From contig NZ_CADCVZ010000022.1 in the NCBI RefSeq assembly GCF_902806265.1, positions 1 through 64,000 of the forward strand: a stretch of DNA of 64,000 nucleotides. The letters are read 5' to 3'. The position numbers and the translations under genes were made by a program. Shown piece after piece: positions 28,394 through 37,962 of this stretch (the stretch's first letter is position 1; the number at the start of each line of letters is the position of its first letter). The notes under the pieces were generated by a model. The model did no database searches. It saw only the letters and a list, made by a program, of their open reading frames with translations, and was not told the origin of the DNA. Origin of the DNA: an uncultured Sphingomonas sp. (GTDB lineage Bacteria; Pseudomonadota; Alphaproteobacteria; Sphingomonadales; Sphingomonadaceae).

Positions 28394-29376
28394 AGCCTGA
28401 CCAGCTCCGCAAGGTCCGCGATCGGCCGCGCGCCGAAGTGCGAGATGACCTCCGCGGCGGCGATCCCGCCCGTCATGAGCTGCCGCTCGATCCCATGCCC
28501 CTTGCAGCGGGCGGCAAGAAAGCCGGCGGCGAACAGGTCGCCCGCCCCGGTGGTGTCAACCACTTGCTGCACCGGCACTGCGGGTACATCGGTGCGCGCG
28601 CCGTTCTCCAGGGCCAGCGCCCCGGCCGCGCCGCGGGTCAGCACCAGCGTGGGCACCTTTAGTTGCAATGCCCGGACGGCGCCGTCCAAGTCCGCGGCTC
28701 CCGTCAGCTGGACCGCCTCCTCCTCGTTGGCGAACAGGAGGTCGATCCCGCCCCGGTCGATCATCGCTTGGAACCCTTCCCGCCGCCCGGCGATGCAGAC
28801 GCTTTCCGACAGGGTGAAGGCGACCCTGTTTCCGGCGGATCGGGCGATCTCCACGGCGTGAAATAGCGTCTGCCGTGGCAGCTCGGGACCGAACAGATAG
28901 CCTTCCAGCATCAGGAGAGGCGCCGAGCGGATCAGCGCCTCGTCCAATGCGTCCGGCCGCAGCTGGTGGGAGGCACCCGGGCAGGTGTTCATGGTCCGCT
29001 GCGCGTCCGGCGTGACCAGGATGAGGCATCGCCCGGTCGGCAGCTCGCTTTGCAGCGGAGCGGTGTCGAACTGAACGCCGAGCGCCCGGATATCGTGGGC
29101 GAAGATGCTGCCGAGCTGGTCGGCCGCCACCTGGCCGACGAACGCCGCGCGGCCGCCCATCGCCGCAATGCCGGCCATAGTGTTGGCCGCCGACCCGCCG
29201 CTGGTCTCGCGCGCGGAGCCCATGGCATCGTACAGCCGGTCCGCAGCTTCCGGCCCCAGCAGCTGCATGGAGCCTTTGGGCAGGCCATGACGCGCCAGAA
29301 AGTCGTCATCGCAGGTCGCAATGACGTCGACGATCGCATCGCCGATGGCGACAATGTCGAGTTCTCGGGAAGTCAC
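28390..29376 (-). CDS. adenosine kinase (PfkB family)
   Basis: A 328-residue ribokinase-fold kinase. The N-terminal GDAIVDV and SGGSAANTMAGIA signature binds the nucleoside ribose; the C-terminal DTTGAGDLFAAGF motif holds the catalytic Asp and anion hole. The overall pattern fits the bacterial adenosine kinase branch, which makes AMP from imported adenosine. It begins with GTG at 29376, first gene of the five-gene operon adoK-LOG-nupC-oxygenase-glycosyltransferase, and is divergent from the queuosine-precursor transporter across a 57-base gap. Confidence 0.9.
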   Translation of the reverse strand: MTSRELDIVAIGDAIVDVIATCDDDFLARHGLPKGSMQLLGPEAADRLYDAMGSARETSGGSAANTMAGIAAMGGRAAFVGQVAADQLGSIFAHDIRALGVQFDTAPLQSELPTGRCLILVTPDAQRTMNTCPGASHQLRPDALDEALIRSAPLLMLEGYLFGPELPRQTLFHAVEIARSAGNRVAFTLSESVCIAGRREGFQAMIDRGGIDLLFANEEEAVQLTGAADLDGAVRALQLKVPTLVLTRGAAGALALENGARTDVPAVPVQQVVDTTGAGDLFAAGFLAARCKGHGIERQLMTGGIAAAEVISHFGARPIADLAELVRL

Positions 29377-29433
29377 GAGGCAGCGCGCCTAGCCGTTGCC
29401 CGGGCGGACGGCAACCGTTACGGCCCGCTGCCC

Positions 29434-30093
29434 ATGACCACCGCCTCCGCCGTGCAAGCAACGCCCCCGCTTTCCCGCTCGCTGTTCGCTTTCTCCGTCT
29501 TCTACGGCGGCATGGTGTGCATCGCGGGCGTGCTCGGCAACAAGCAGGTGGCGCTTGGCCCGCTGGCGGTCGAGGCTGGCATTTTCGCTTTTCTATTGCT
29601 GGTCGTCACCTCCAGCGCGGTGGCGGAGCTGCACGGGCGTACCACCGCCAACCGGCTCGTCCTGTTCGGCTTCGTGCCATTGCTGGCGAGCCTGGCTTTA
29701 ACCCTGTTGGTGCTTGCCACGCCCGCAGCGGCCGCCATGGACCCGGCGCGCTTGTCGGCATTCGACACGATCATGACCGGCACGCCACGCATCTGGCTCG
29801 CGGGGATCGTGGCTTACGGCATTTCCACCTTCCTCAACGTATCCATCTTCAGCCGCCTCAAGGGCCGCGAGGGCAGCCGCCTGCTGTGGCTCCGGTCGGG
29901 CGTGGCCAGCGTGCTCAGCCAGATCGTCGATACGTTGCTCTTCATCTCGGTTGCCTTCTACGGCGTGTTCCCCATTGGCGAGCTGATGCTCGGGCAGATG
30001 ATCGCCAAGGTCGTGCTGTCGATCGTGCTGGTTCCGCCACTCATTTACATCTTTGTGAGCCTGGGCCGCCGATTGAACGCCCCCGCCGGTTGA
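29434..30093 (+). CDS. queuosine precursor transporter (VUT/YhhQ family)
   Basis: A 219-residue membrane protein with about six hydrophobic segments. The family block VASVLSQIVDTLLFISVAFYG is clear, as are FYGGMVCIAGVLGNK and SSAVAELHG. YhhQ-type carriers import preQ0/preQ1, the 7-deazaguanine precursors for queuosine at tRNA position 34. The ATG at 29434 was chosen because coding character begins there. Its position next to nucleoside salvage genes suits base uptake. Confidence 0.87.
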   Translation: MTTASAVQATPPLSRSLFAFSVFYGGMVCIAGVLGNKQVALGPLAVEAGIFAFLLLVVTSSAVAELHGRTTANRLVLFGFVPLLASLALTLLVLATPAAAAMDPARLSAFDTIMTGTPRIWLAGIVAYGISTFLNVSIFSRLKGREGSRLLWLRSGVASVLSQIVDTLLFISVAFYGVFPIGELMLGQMIAKVVLSIVLVPPLIYIFVSLGRRLNAPAG

Positions 30094-30282
30094 AACGGCA
30101 GAGTTAAGCTGCTGTACGCTCCGCCCGAGTCGCGGGGTGGCGACCGGCAAGTTGTTATTCTGCAACACGGATCCAGGCATCGGGTGAGCTCCTCGAGGTT
30201 GTCACCCGCGTGTCGCATTCCGGCCTTAGCGGCCCCGATGCTCGCATCTGACGAGACACTCATTCCAGCTCCGGGGATATCT

Positions 30283-32889
30283 GTGAAAAAGTCGCTTCTG
30301 CTTACCTCCTGCGCGCTGTTCGCCTGTCCAACAACGGCGTTCGCCCAGTCGACCGGCACCGTCGATTTCGAGAACGAGGCCATCGTCGTGACCGGGACGC
30401 GCGCCCGCGACGTAGGCGGCGTGCAGGCTCCCGATACGCCCAAGGCGAAGGCGGTGATCACCCAGGAACTGATCTCCCGCAGCAACCCTGGTCAGACCGT
30501 GCTTGACGTCATCAACGCCGTTCCCGGGGTCAGCTTTCAGAACAACGACGCTTATGGCAACTCCGGCGGACGCCTGACCATTCGCGGCTTCGACCAGACC
30601 CGCGTCAGCTACACGCTGGACGGCGTCCAGCTGAATGATAGCGGCAACTACGAGGTTTATTCCAACTTCTCCATCGACCCGGAGTTGATTGACCAGGTCA
30701 ACGTCGGCCTCGGCTCCACCGACGTCGACAGCCCGACCGCCTCCGCCACCGGCGGCACCGTTAATCAGCGCACCCGCAACCCGGGCCGCGAGTTCGGCGG
30801 CCGTTTCGTGGGTTCGCTCGGGCAATTCGACTACCGCCGCCTATTCGGCCTGATCGACACTGGCGAGTTCACCAGCCTGGGTACCCGCGCCTTCATCTCG
30901 GGCAGCGTGTCGCAGTACGACAACCCTTACAACAACTACGGCAAGCTCGACCGCAAGCAGGTCAACGCCAAGGTCTACCAGCCGGTTGGCAGCAACGGCG
31001 ACTTCGTCAGCGTCGCCGGCCGGTACAACCGCGATCGCAACAACTTCTTCGGATCCGTGGCACTGCGCAACGACCTGGACGCGCCGAGCGGCTTTCCTCA
31101 ATCTCGGGACGGGCGCGAGTACGACATCAATTATCCCTGCACCATCGATCAGCCGGAAGCGGGTACTGCAAATCAGCCAAACGCCTGCGGGATCGAGTTC
31201 GACCGCCGCTTGAACCCGTCCAACAGCTACAACGTCCGCGGCAACTCGCGCTTTACGCTTGCGCCCAACCTCGTCCTCACGGTCGACCCCAGCTTCCAGT
31301 ATACGAAGGCGAACGGTGGCGGTGTCACCACTTCGCTTCGGTCGGGCCTGCCTAGTGGCAGTGCGAACGAAGGCTTCACCACCGTGGGCGGTCAGCCCGC
31401 CACCGGCTTTGTCGGCGGGAGCTACTTCTTCGGCCGCGACCTCAACGGTGACGGCGACATCCTGGATCGCGTGACGCTCGCCAATCCGAGCCAGACCCGC
31501 ACGCGCCGCTATGGCTTCATCTCCGGCCTGCGCTGGGACATCAACGAACAGCATAGCGCCCGCGTCACCTACACGCTTGACCGCGCCAACCACCGACAGA
31601 CCGGGCAACTCGGTTTCCTGGAGATCGACGGCGAGAACGAGAATGCCTTCCCGATCGACGATCCGATCGAGGACGCGAACGGCAATGTCGTGCAGAAGCG
31701 TGACCGCAAATCGTACGCGATCCTCAACCAGGTCGCGGGTGAATATCGCGGCGAGTTCGGCGCGCTGACGCTGAACGCCGGGCTCCGCTTGCCCTTCTTC
31801 AAGCGCGACCTGGAGAATTATTGCTTCACCACCAGTGCCAACGGCTTCGTTGACTGCTTCGGTCAGGACGCCGAGCTGGAAGACCAATATGCCGGCGCGA
31901 ACCCGACGGTCCAGGGCCCGCAGCAGCGAGTTCTGAAGTACAACAAGCTGCTCCCGAATGTCGGAGCGATCTACGACTTCACGCCACAGATCTCCGGGTT
32001 TGCCAGCTACGCCAAAGGATTGTCGGTGCCGAGCACGGATAACCTCTACAATGCGTTTTTCTTCCCTGCCGATGTGGATGAAGCTGAGCCAGACCCCGAA
32101 ACGACCGACACGTTCGATGCCGGTGTTCGCTTCCGCAACTCGCGTATTCAAGCGCAGGTCGCCGGCTGGTTCACCAAGTTCAACGATCGCCTCGCTTCAG
32201 CCTACGATCCGGTGCTTGAGCGGTCGGTTTATCGTAACCTGGGCCGCGTGAACAAATATGGCATCGATGCTTCCGTGGCGTTCCAGGCTACCCGCAATCT
32301 GTTCCTGTACGCCTTCGGCTCGCTCAACGAGTCGAAGATCAAGGACAATCTGCAGATCGGCGGCCCCGCCGACTTCAGCTGCGACGATGCCACGGACGAT
32401 GCGACCGGCCTGCGTAACTGCGCCTTCACCAAGGGCCAGCGGGAGTCGGGCGCTCCGCGCTACACCTTCGGCGGCTCGGCCCTTGCCACCATCGGCCTGT
32501 TCGATGTTGGCCTCACGGCCAAGCGCACGGGCCCGCGCTATGTCTACGACACCAACCTGCCGACCTTCCTTGGCGATGTGGACAATCTCGGAACAGCCGC
32601 CGCTCCGACGGTTATCTATGGTGCCAAGGCCCCGGCCTATTGGCTGGTGAACCTGGATGCCCGCTTCAACCTCAAGATGCTGCGCGGGCTCGAGACTAGC
32701 TATGTCCAGTTCAACGTCTACAACCTGTTCGACAAGTTGTACGTCGGCGGTTTCGGCGGCAACCTCAATCAGGGTGTTTCAGTCGACACGAGGAATCCGG
32801 TGCCCGCAGGCGGCGCTTACGCGAGCCCCGGCTTTGTTCAGATTGGTGCTCCGCGTACCGCGTCCGTGTCGCTGAACATCGGCTTCTAA
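30283..32889 (+). CDS. TonB-dependent outer-membrane receptor
   Basis: An 868-residue receptor from the GTG at 30283 (GGGGAT ribosome binding site just upstream). The signal peptide is residues 1-21 (ending TTAFA before Gln), a TonB-box-like IVVTG follows, then the plug domain (about 40-150, with PGVSFQNNDAYGNSGGR and IRGFDQTRVSYTLDGVQLN) and a beta-barrel ending in the expected C-terminal Phe. Cargo unknown: sphingomonads carry dozens of such receptors for sugars, metals or aromatic compounds. Placement next to nucleoside and queuosine-precursor transport genes hints at a nucleic-acid-derived substrate, but this is inference. Confidence 0.92.
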   Translation: MKKSLLLTSCALFACPTTAFAQSTGTVDFENEAIVVTGTRARDVGGVQAPDTPKAKAVITQELISRSNPGQTVLDVINAVPGVSFQNNDAYGNSGGRLTIRGFDQTRVSYTLDGVQLNDSGNYEVYSNFSIDPELIDQVNVGLGSTDVDSPTASATGGTVNQRTRNPGREFGGRFVGSLGQFDYRRLFGLIDTGEFTSLGTRAFISGSVSQYDNPYNNYGKLDRKQVNAKVYQPVGSNGDFVSVAGRYNRDRNNFFGSVALRNDLDAPSGFPQSRDGREYDINYPCTIDQPEAGTANQPNACGIEFDRRLNPSNSYNVRGNSRFTLAPNLVLTVDPSFQYTKANGGGVTTSLRSGLPSGSANEGFTTVGGQPATGFVGGSYFFGRDLNGDGDILDRVTLANPSQTRTRRYGFISGLRWDINEQHSARVTYTLDRANHRQTGQLGFLEIDGENENAFPIDDPIEDANGNVVQKRDRKSYAILNQVAGEYRGEFGALTLNAGLRLPFFKRDLENYCFTTSANGFVDCFGQDAELEDQYAGANPTVQGPQQRVLKYNKLLPNVGAIYDFTPQISGFASYAKGLSVPSTDNLYNAFFFPADVDEAEPDPETTDTFDAGVRFRNSRIQAQVAGWFTKFNDRLASAYDPVLERSVYRNLGRVNKYGIDASVAFQATRNLFLYAFGSLNESKIKDNLQIGGPADFSCDDATDDATGLRNCAFTKGQRESGAPRYTFGGSALATIGLFDVGLTAKRTGPRYVYDTNLPTFLGDVDNLGTAAAPTVIYGAKAPAYWLVNLDARFNLKMLRGLETSYVQFNVYNLFDKLYVGGFGGNLNQGVSVDTRNPVPAGGAYASPGFVQIGAPRTASVSLNIGF

Positions 32890-32908
32890 GTCGCGCAGGA
32901 GCCAGGAT

Positions 32909-32944
32909 AGGGGGCGTCGGCTTGGATTGGCGCCCCTTCCTTTT
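32909..32944 (+). terminator. likely intrinsic terminator after TonB receptor
   Basis: An AGGGGGCG arm at 32909-32916 can pair with CGCCCCTT at 32931-32938 across a 14-base loop. The bases that follow are TTCCTTTT on the plus strand. It lies 20 bases after the receptor stop and before the tRNA gene. Confidence 0.55.
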
Positions 32945-32980
32945 GCCGGCACGCTGGCGTAATCGCCGCCCACTGCCCGA

Positions 32981-33054
32981 GCGGGTATGATGTAATGGTA
33001 GCCTGTCAGCTTCCCAAGCTGAACGCGCGGGTTCGATTCCCGCTACCCGCTCCA
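32981..33054 (+). tRNA. tRNA-Gly (anticodon CCC)
   Basis: A 74-base cloverleaf. The acceptor stem GCGGGTA (32981-32987) pairs fully with TACCCGC, the D-loop has AATGGTA, the anticodon stem TCAGC/GCTGA encloses the loop TTCCCAA with anticodon CCC, and the T arm has GGTTCGATTCC. The 3' CCA is encoded. It reads the glycine codon GGG. Confidence 0.96.
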
Positions 33055-33217
33055 ACAAGCAGCCATAGCTGATTGTTGGAGCGCGCCGGGTAAGCAACAT
33101 GCCGGCGGCATGTTGCCCGGCCGCGACCTTCCGCAGACTTCCTGTGCGCTCGGTGCGGAACCTGGAAACCTCTGCCCTCCCCTTCCGTTTCCCCCTGCAA
33201 CCCACAGGAGGACCGCA

Positions 33218-33598
33218 ATGGAAGACGCCCGCATCTGGGAGATGGAAGAAAAGCTCTGGCACGGCGGCGCCGAGGTCTACGAGTCCTTGGTCGATGAAGA
33301 AGTCGTCATGGCCCTGCCGGCCGAGCCCTTCATCTTCTCGCGCGACGCTGCCATCAACGCGGTCAAGAACACCCCGCGCTGGGAGGAAGTGCGCTTCTCC
33401 GACCAGAAGGTCTCGCGGCCGCAGGAAGGCATAATCGTGATCGGCTACCGGGTGGAGGCCAGCCGCGGGGAGGAGACCTACACCTGCTATGCCAGTTCGA
33501 CCATGCGACGCCGCGAGCATGACGATTGGACGGTGGTGCAGCACAGCCAGGTCGTGCCGCCCAAGATCGGAATGACCGCGCAGGCAAGCGGCCGCTGA
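33218..33598 (+). CDS. NTF2-like (DUF4440-type) small protein
   Basis: A 126-residue protein starting at the ATG at 33218, with AGGAGG 7 bases before it. The pattern of an N-terminal helix (IWEMEEKLWHGG), central strands and a closing YASSTMRRREHDDWTVVQHSQ matches the NTF2-like cone fold of DUF4440 proteins. Members bind small ligands or serve as stress-related enzymes; no catalytic residues can be assigned. It follows the tRNA gene by 163 bases and ends four bases before the convergent cinA-like gene. Confidence 0.75.
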   Translation: MEDARIWEMEEKLWHGGAEVYESLVDEEVVMALPAEPFIFSRDAAINAVKNTPRWEEVRFSDQKVSRPQEGIIVIGYRVEASRGEETYTCYASSTMRRREHDDWTVVQHSQVVPPKIGMTAQASGR

Positions 33599-33602
33599 CG
33601 GC

Positions 33603-34367
33603 CTAGATACCCCCGGGCACGGCGGGGTAGCCGGCGCTTTCCAGGCTTGCGGCGAGCAGGTCGGCACAGACCTGCGCCAGCTCCTGATCTTCCGAGCGGA
33701 CGACGAAGTTGGCGCCGACCCGGCCTTCGCGGAAGAAGGGGTAGCTGCCGATGCTGACCCCGTCGTGCGCCCGCTCGGTTTCGCGCAACAGGTCAGCCAC
33801 CTCGCTCTCCGGAACGAGAGCGCCGACCGTTGCAGAAATCAGCGGCCGCCCACCCTCCAGCGTGCCGGTGAGCGCGTCGAGCATGCCGGCTGTGATGTGC
33901 GGCACGCCGGCCAGAATGAAGATATCGTCCAGCTTGATGCCTGGCGCGCCGCTGACCTTGTTCACGATCAGTTCCGCGCCGTCGGGTACGCGCGCCATGC
34001 GGAGCCGCGCTTCGTTCACCCCGCCCCGCTCCGCGTAATAGCGTTCCAGCGCCGCCTGCGCATCGGGATGGACCACCACGTCGACGCCGAGCGCTCGGGC
34101 GATCGCATCCACGGTGATGTCGTCGTGGGTCGGCCCGATCCCACCGGTAGTGAACAGATAATCGTTCGCCTGGCGCAGGGCGCTGACCGCTGCCACGATC
34201 CGCTCCTCCACGTCCGGCACGATCCGCACCTCGGCCAGGCGGATCCCCTGAACGTTCAGCCAGCTGCCGATCTGGGCAACGTTCTTGTCCTGAGTCCGCC
34301 CGGACAGGATTTCGTCCCCGATAACCAGCAGGGCCGCGGTCCATATACGCGTGTCGCCTTCGCTCAT
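33603..34367 (-). CDS. CinA N-terminal / molybdopterin-binding domain protein
   Basis: A 254-residue protein of the competence/damage-inducible CinA group, made only of the MoCF-biosynthesis (MogA-like) domain. Marks are LVIGDEILSGRTQDKN, FTTGGIGPTHDDIT and LAGVPHITAGMLDAL. It lacks the C-terminal NMN amidase domain of full CinA. Stand-alone versions are common in alphaproteobacteria; an ADP-ribose pyrophosphatase activity is known for the full-length family. Divergent from map with a 63-base gap. Cytoplasmic. Confidence 0.87.
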   Translation of the reverse strand: MSEGDTRIWTAALLVIGDEILSGRTQDKNVAQIGSWLNVQGIRLAEVRIVPDVEERIVAAVSALRQANDYLFTTGGIGPTHDDITVDAIARALGVDVVVHPDAQAALERYYAERGGVNEARLRMARVPDGAELIVNKVSGAPGIKLDDIFILAGVPHITAGMLDALTGTLEGGRPLISATVGALVPESEVADLLRETERAHDGVSIGSYPFFREGRVGANFVVRSEDQELAQVCADLLAASLESAGYPAVPGGI

Positions 34368-34430
34368 GACCTTCCTTCACGGCCCCCACCGCCGCTTTGT
34401 TCAACGCAGCTCTACCCCTATATGGATGCC

Positions 34431-35251
34431 ATGACTCAGTACATCACCGTCGCGCCGGGCGACATGAGCGAAGCGCGCAGCGGCGTCATCAAGCTGCACG
34501 GCCCCGACGACTTCGCCGGCATGCGACGCGCGGGCCGGCTTGCGGCGGAAGTGCTCGATGCGCTGGTGCCGCACGTCGTGCCCGGGGTGACCACGGCCGA
34601 GCTCGACCGGCTGATCCGCGAGCACATGCTGCGTGCGGGCGCCGTACCGGCGACCTTAGGCTACCGCGGCTACACGCACAGCTGCTGCATCTCGATTAAC
34701 CATGTCGTGTGCCACGGCATCCCGTCCGACAAGCCGCTCAAGGACGGCGACATCGTCAACATCGACGTGACTCCGATCCTCGACGGGTGGCACGGCGATA
34801 GCAGCCGCATGTACTTGGTCGGCGACGTCTCGGTGAAAGCGCGGCGGTTGGTGGACGTCACCTACGAGTGCCTGATGATCGGGCTGGAGCAGGCCCGGCC
34901 CGGCAACCGCCTGGGCGACATCAGCGCCGCCATTCAGCACCATGCCGAGAAGCAGCGCTACTCGGTCGTCCGCGACTTCTGCGGCCATGGGCTCGGCCGG
35001 CTGTTCCACGACAGCCCGGAGGTGGTTCATGCGGGCCGTCCCGGCACCGGGCCCGAGCTCAAGCCCGGCATGTTTTTCACGGTGGAGCCGATGATCAACA
35101 TTGGCCGTGCCGACTGCAAGATCCTTGAGGACGGCTGGACGGCGGTCACCCGCGACCGGTCACTCTCCGCTCAGTTCGAGCATTCGATCGGGATCACGGA
35201 AACGGGCTGCGAGATCTTCACGAAGAGCCCGGCCGGGCTGCAAAAGTCGCC

Positions 35252-35258
<7 letters not shown>
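34431..35258 (+). CDS. map: type I methionine aminopeptidase
   Basis: A 275-residue metalloprotease that removes the initiator methionine from new proteins. The five metal ligands are visible: Asp pair in VNIDVTPILDGWHGDSS, His in CGHGLGRLFHDSP, Glu in FTVEPMI and Glu in FEHSIG. The substrate-site His is in YTHSCCISIN. The ATG at 34431 is taken; another in-frame ATG lies at 34422. Neither has a ribosome binding site, and a TATAT-like -10 element lies just upstream, so a leaderless transcript is possible. Confidence 0.95.
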
Positions 35259-36411
<1,153 letters not shown>

Positions 36412-36420
36412 GCTCCCGAC

Positions 36421-36506
36421 GTCACCCCGGACTTCATCCGGAGTCCGCCTGCCTTTTAGCACGACCAGGAAGGAGAAGGCGGGTGCCGGGTCCAGCCCGG
36501 CATGAC
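36421..36506. repeat. REP-like imperfect inverted repeat after glnB
   Basis: GTCACCCCGGACTTCATCCGG at the left and the reverse complement of the right end share 15 of 21 bases and enclose about 45 bases. This style of palindrome (starting GTCA-NCCCGG) occurs again at 52873-52946 in this window. It lies between glnB and the HTH gene and may end glnB transcription. Confidence 0.6.
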
Positions 36507-36515
36507 GCAGAACGA

Positions 36516-36728
36516 ATGCCCCAGGACCCCCGCCTCGCCTCCATGTCGCCGGAAGAGCTGCGCTCCGCCATGCGCGCGCTCGGCTACCGGACGCAGGCCG
36601 ACCTCGCCAACGCCATCGGTGTGAGCCGTTCGGCCGTCAGCCTATGGCTGGAGGGCAAGGTCGGGGTACCCCGGCCGGTGGCGATGCTGCTGCGGATGCT
36701 GCTCGCGGCGCAGCGGCGCGCCTTCTAG
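36516..36728 (+). CDS. small helix-turn-helix protein
   Basis: A 70-residue protein that is almost entirely one Cro/XRE-like helix-turn-helix: RTQADLANAIGVSRSAVSLWLEGK at about residues 25-48 contains both helices and the turn. A short helical tail (MLLRMLLAAQRRAF) follows. It could bind DNA as a dimer. The start is uncertain (ATG at 36516 or 36540) because the upstream bases belong to the palindromic repeat. It may be expressed with glnB. Target unknown. Confidence 0.7.
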   Translation: MPQDPRLASMSPEELRSAMRALGYRTQADLANAIGVSRSAVSLWLEGKVGVPRPVAMLLRMLLAAQRRAF

Positions 36729-36747
36729 CGCCCGGCCGCCTACCCGC

Positions 36748-37179
36748 TTAGCCCTCGGCGGTCTCCGTGGCCGGCGTAGCGGTGTCCGCGACCGGCTTCT
36801 GCTGCGCCGCGCCGACCCGCGGGTCGCGGCGCTCGGCGATGCGGGCCGACTTACCGGTCCGGCCGCGCAGATAGTAGAGCTTGGCGCGACGAACGGCCCC
36901 GCGGCGGACGACTTCGATCGAGTCCACGGTCGGCGAGTAGAGTGGGAAGACGCGCTCGACGCCCTCGCCGAAGCTGATCTTCCGAACCGTGAAGTTCGAG
37001 TTGATGCCTTTGTTGGCGCGGGCGATGCACACGCCCTCGAAGTTCTGCACGCGGGCGCGATCGCCTTCGATCACCTTGACCCCGACGCGCAGCGTGTCGC
37101 CAGGCCGGAACTCGGGGATGGCGCGCTGGCCGGTCAGTTCGGCGATCTGCTCGCGCTCGATGGTCTCGATCAGGTTCAC
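36748..37179 (-). CDS. rplS: 50S ribosomal protein L19
   Basis: A 143-residue L19. The core (about 1-118) has the family blocks [22 protein letters not shown] and [31 protein letters not shown]; the remaining 25 residues are a Pro/Ala/Thr-rich tail longer than in E. coli. L19 sits at the 30S-50S interface. Its ATG overlaps the trmD stop (37176-37179), so it is the last gene of the trmD-rplS unit. Confidence 0.97.
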   Translation of the reverse strand: MNLIETIEREQIAELTGQRAIPEFRPGDTLRVGVKVIEGDRARVQNFEGVCIARANKGINSNFTVRKISFGEGVERVFPLYSPTVDSIEVVRRGAVRRAKLYYLRGRTGKSARIAERRDPRVGAAQQKPVADTATPATETAEG

Positions 37180-37913
37180 TTGGTCTTACCTTCGTTTCGT
37201 TGCCGCGCGCCAGAGGGCGGTGCCTGCGATGCGCCCCCATGGCGCTCGATCAGGTCCGGCCGCCGTAGCCGTGTGTCGTTGACTGCCTGTTCGTGTCGCC
37301 ACGCAGCAATCCTCGCATGATCCCCCGATCGCAGCACTTCGGGGATCGTGCGCCCTTCCCACTCGAAAGGTCGGGTATAATGCGGATATTCGAGGAGCCC
37401 CTGTTCGAAGCTCTCCTCCTCTCCGCTGGAGGCCGCGCCCATTACCCCGGGGAGCAGCCGGACGCAAGCATCCAGCAGCACCATCGCGCCGAGTTCGCCG
37501 CCGGACAGCACATAGTCACCGATGCTGACCGGCTCGACTTCCCGGGCCTCGAAGATGCGCTCGTCGAAACCCTCGAACCGGCCGCACAGGACGATCGCGC
37601 CCTCACCCGCCGCCAGTTCCCGTACCCGCGCCTGGATCAGCGGCCTGCCCCGCGGAGTCATCGCCAGCATCGGCCGGCCGTCCGCCACGCTGTCCAGCGC
37701 CGCCGCGAGCACGTCCGCCCGCAGCACCATTCCTGCGCCCCCGCCGGCCGGGGTGTCGTCCACGCTGCGGTGCTTGTCGGTAGCGGAGGCGCGGATGTTC
37801 TGCGCCTGCAGGCTCCATACGCCCTCTACCAGCGCCCGACCGGCCAAACTCATGCCGAGCGGCCCCGGAAACATTTCCGGGTAGAGGGTCAGCACTGTCG
37901 CTTGAAAGGTCAT
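37176..37913 (-). CDS. trmD: tRNA (guanine37-N1)-methyltransferase
   Basis: A 245-residue SPOUT methyltransferase that makes m1G37 in tRNAs reading codons that start with C or G and prevents frameshifting. The trefoil-knot cofactor site is [20 protein letters not shown], with [11 protein letters not shown] before it and the catalytic Asp in [16 protein letters not shown]. It normally follows rimM directly; here it is separated from rimM by an oxidoreductase gene on the other strand, so it must have a promoter in the 49-base gap 37914-37962. Confidence 0.96.
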   Translation of the reverse strand: MTFQATVLTLYPEMFPGPLGMSLAGRALVEGVWSLQAQNIRASATDKHRSVDDTPAGGGAGMVLRADVLAAALDSVADGRPMLAMTPRGRPLIQARVRELAAGEGAIVLCGRFEGFDERIFEAREVEPVSIGDYVLSGGELGAMVLLDACVRLLPGVMGAASSGEEESFEQGLLEYPHYTRPFEWEGRTIPEVLRSGDHARIAAWRHEQAVNDTRLRRPDLIERHGGASQAPPSGARQRNEGKTK

Positions 37914-37962
37914 CCCCGCGCGCTAGTCGGGAACAAGCGTAGCGCCAAGCCATTGGCGCTAC

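Noticed and set aside
30841..32151. Open frame of 436 codons antisense to the TonB receptor
   Set aside because: The receptor has signal peptide, plug and barrel features; the antisense protein is Val/Ala/Arg-rich without motifs, a typical shadow frame in GC-rich DNA.
36421..36506. Possible riboswitch or small RNA after glnB
   Set aside because: The structure is explained by a REP-like inverted repeat similar to others in the window; no aptamer consensus is seen.
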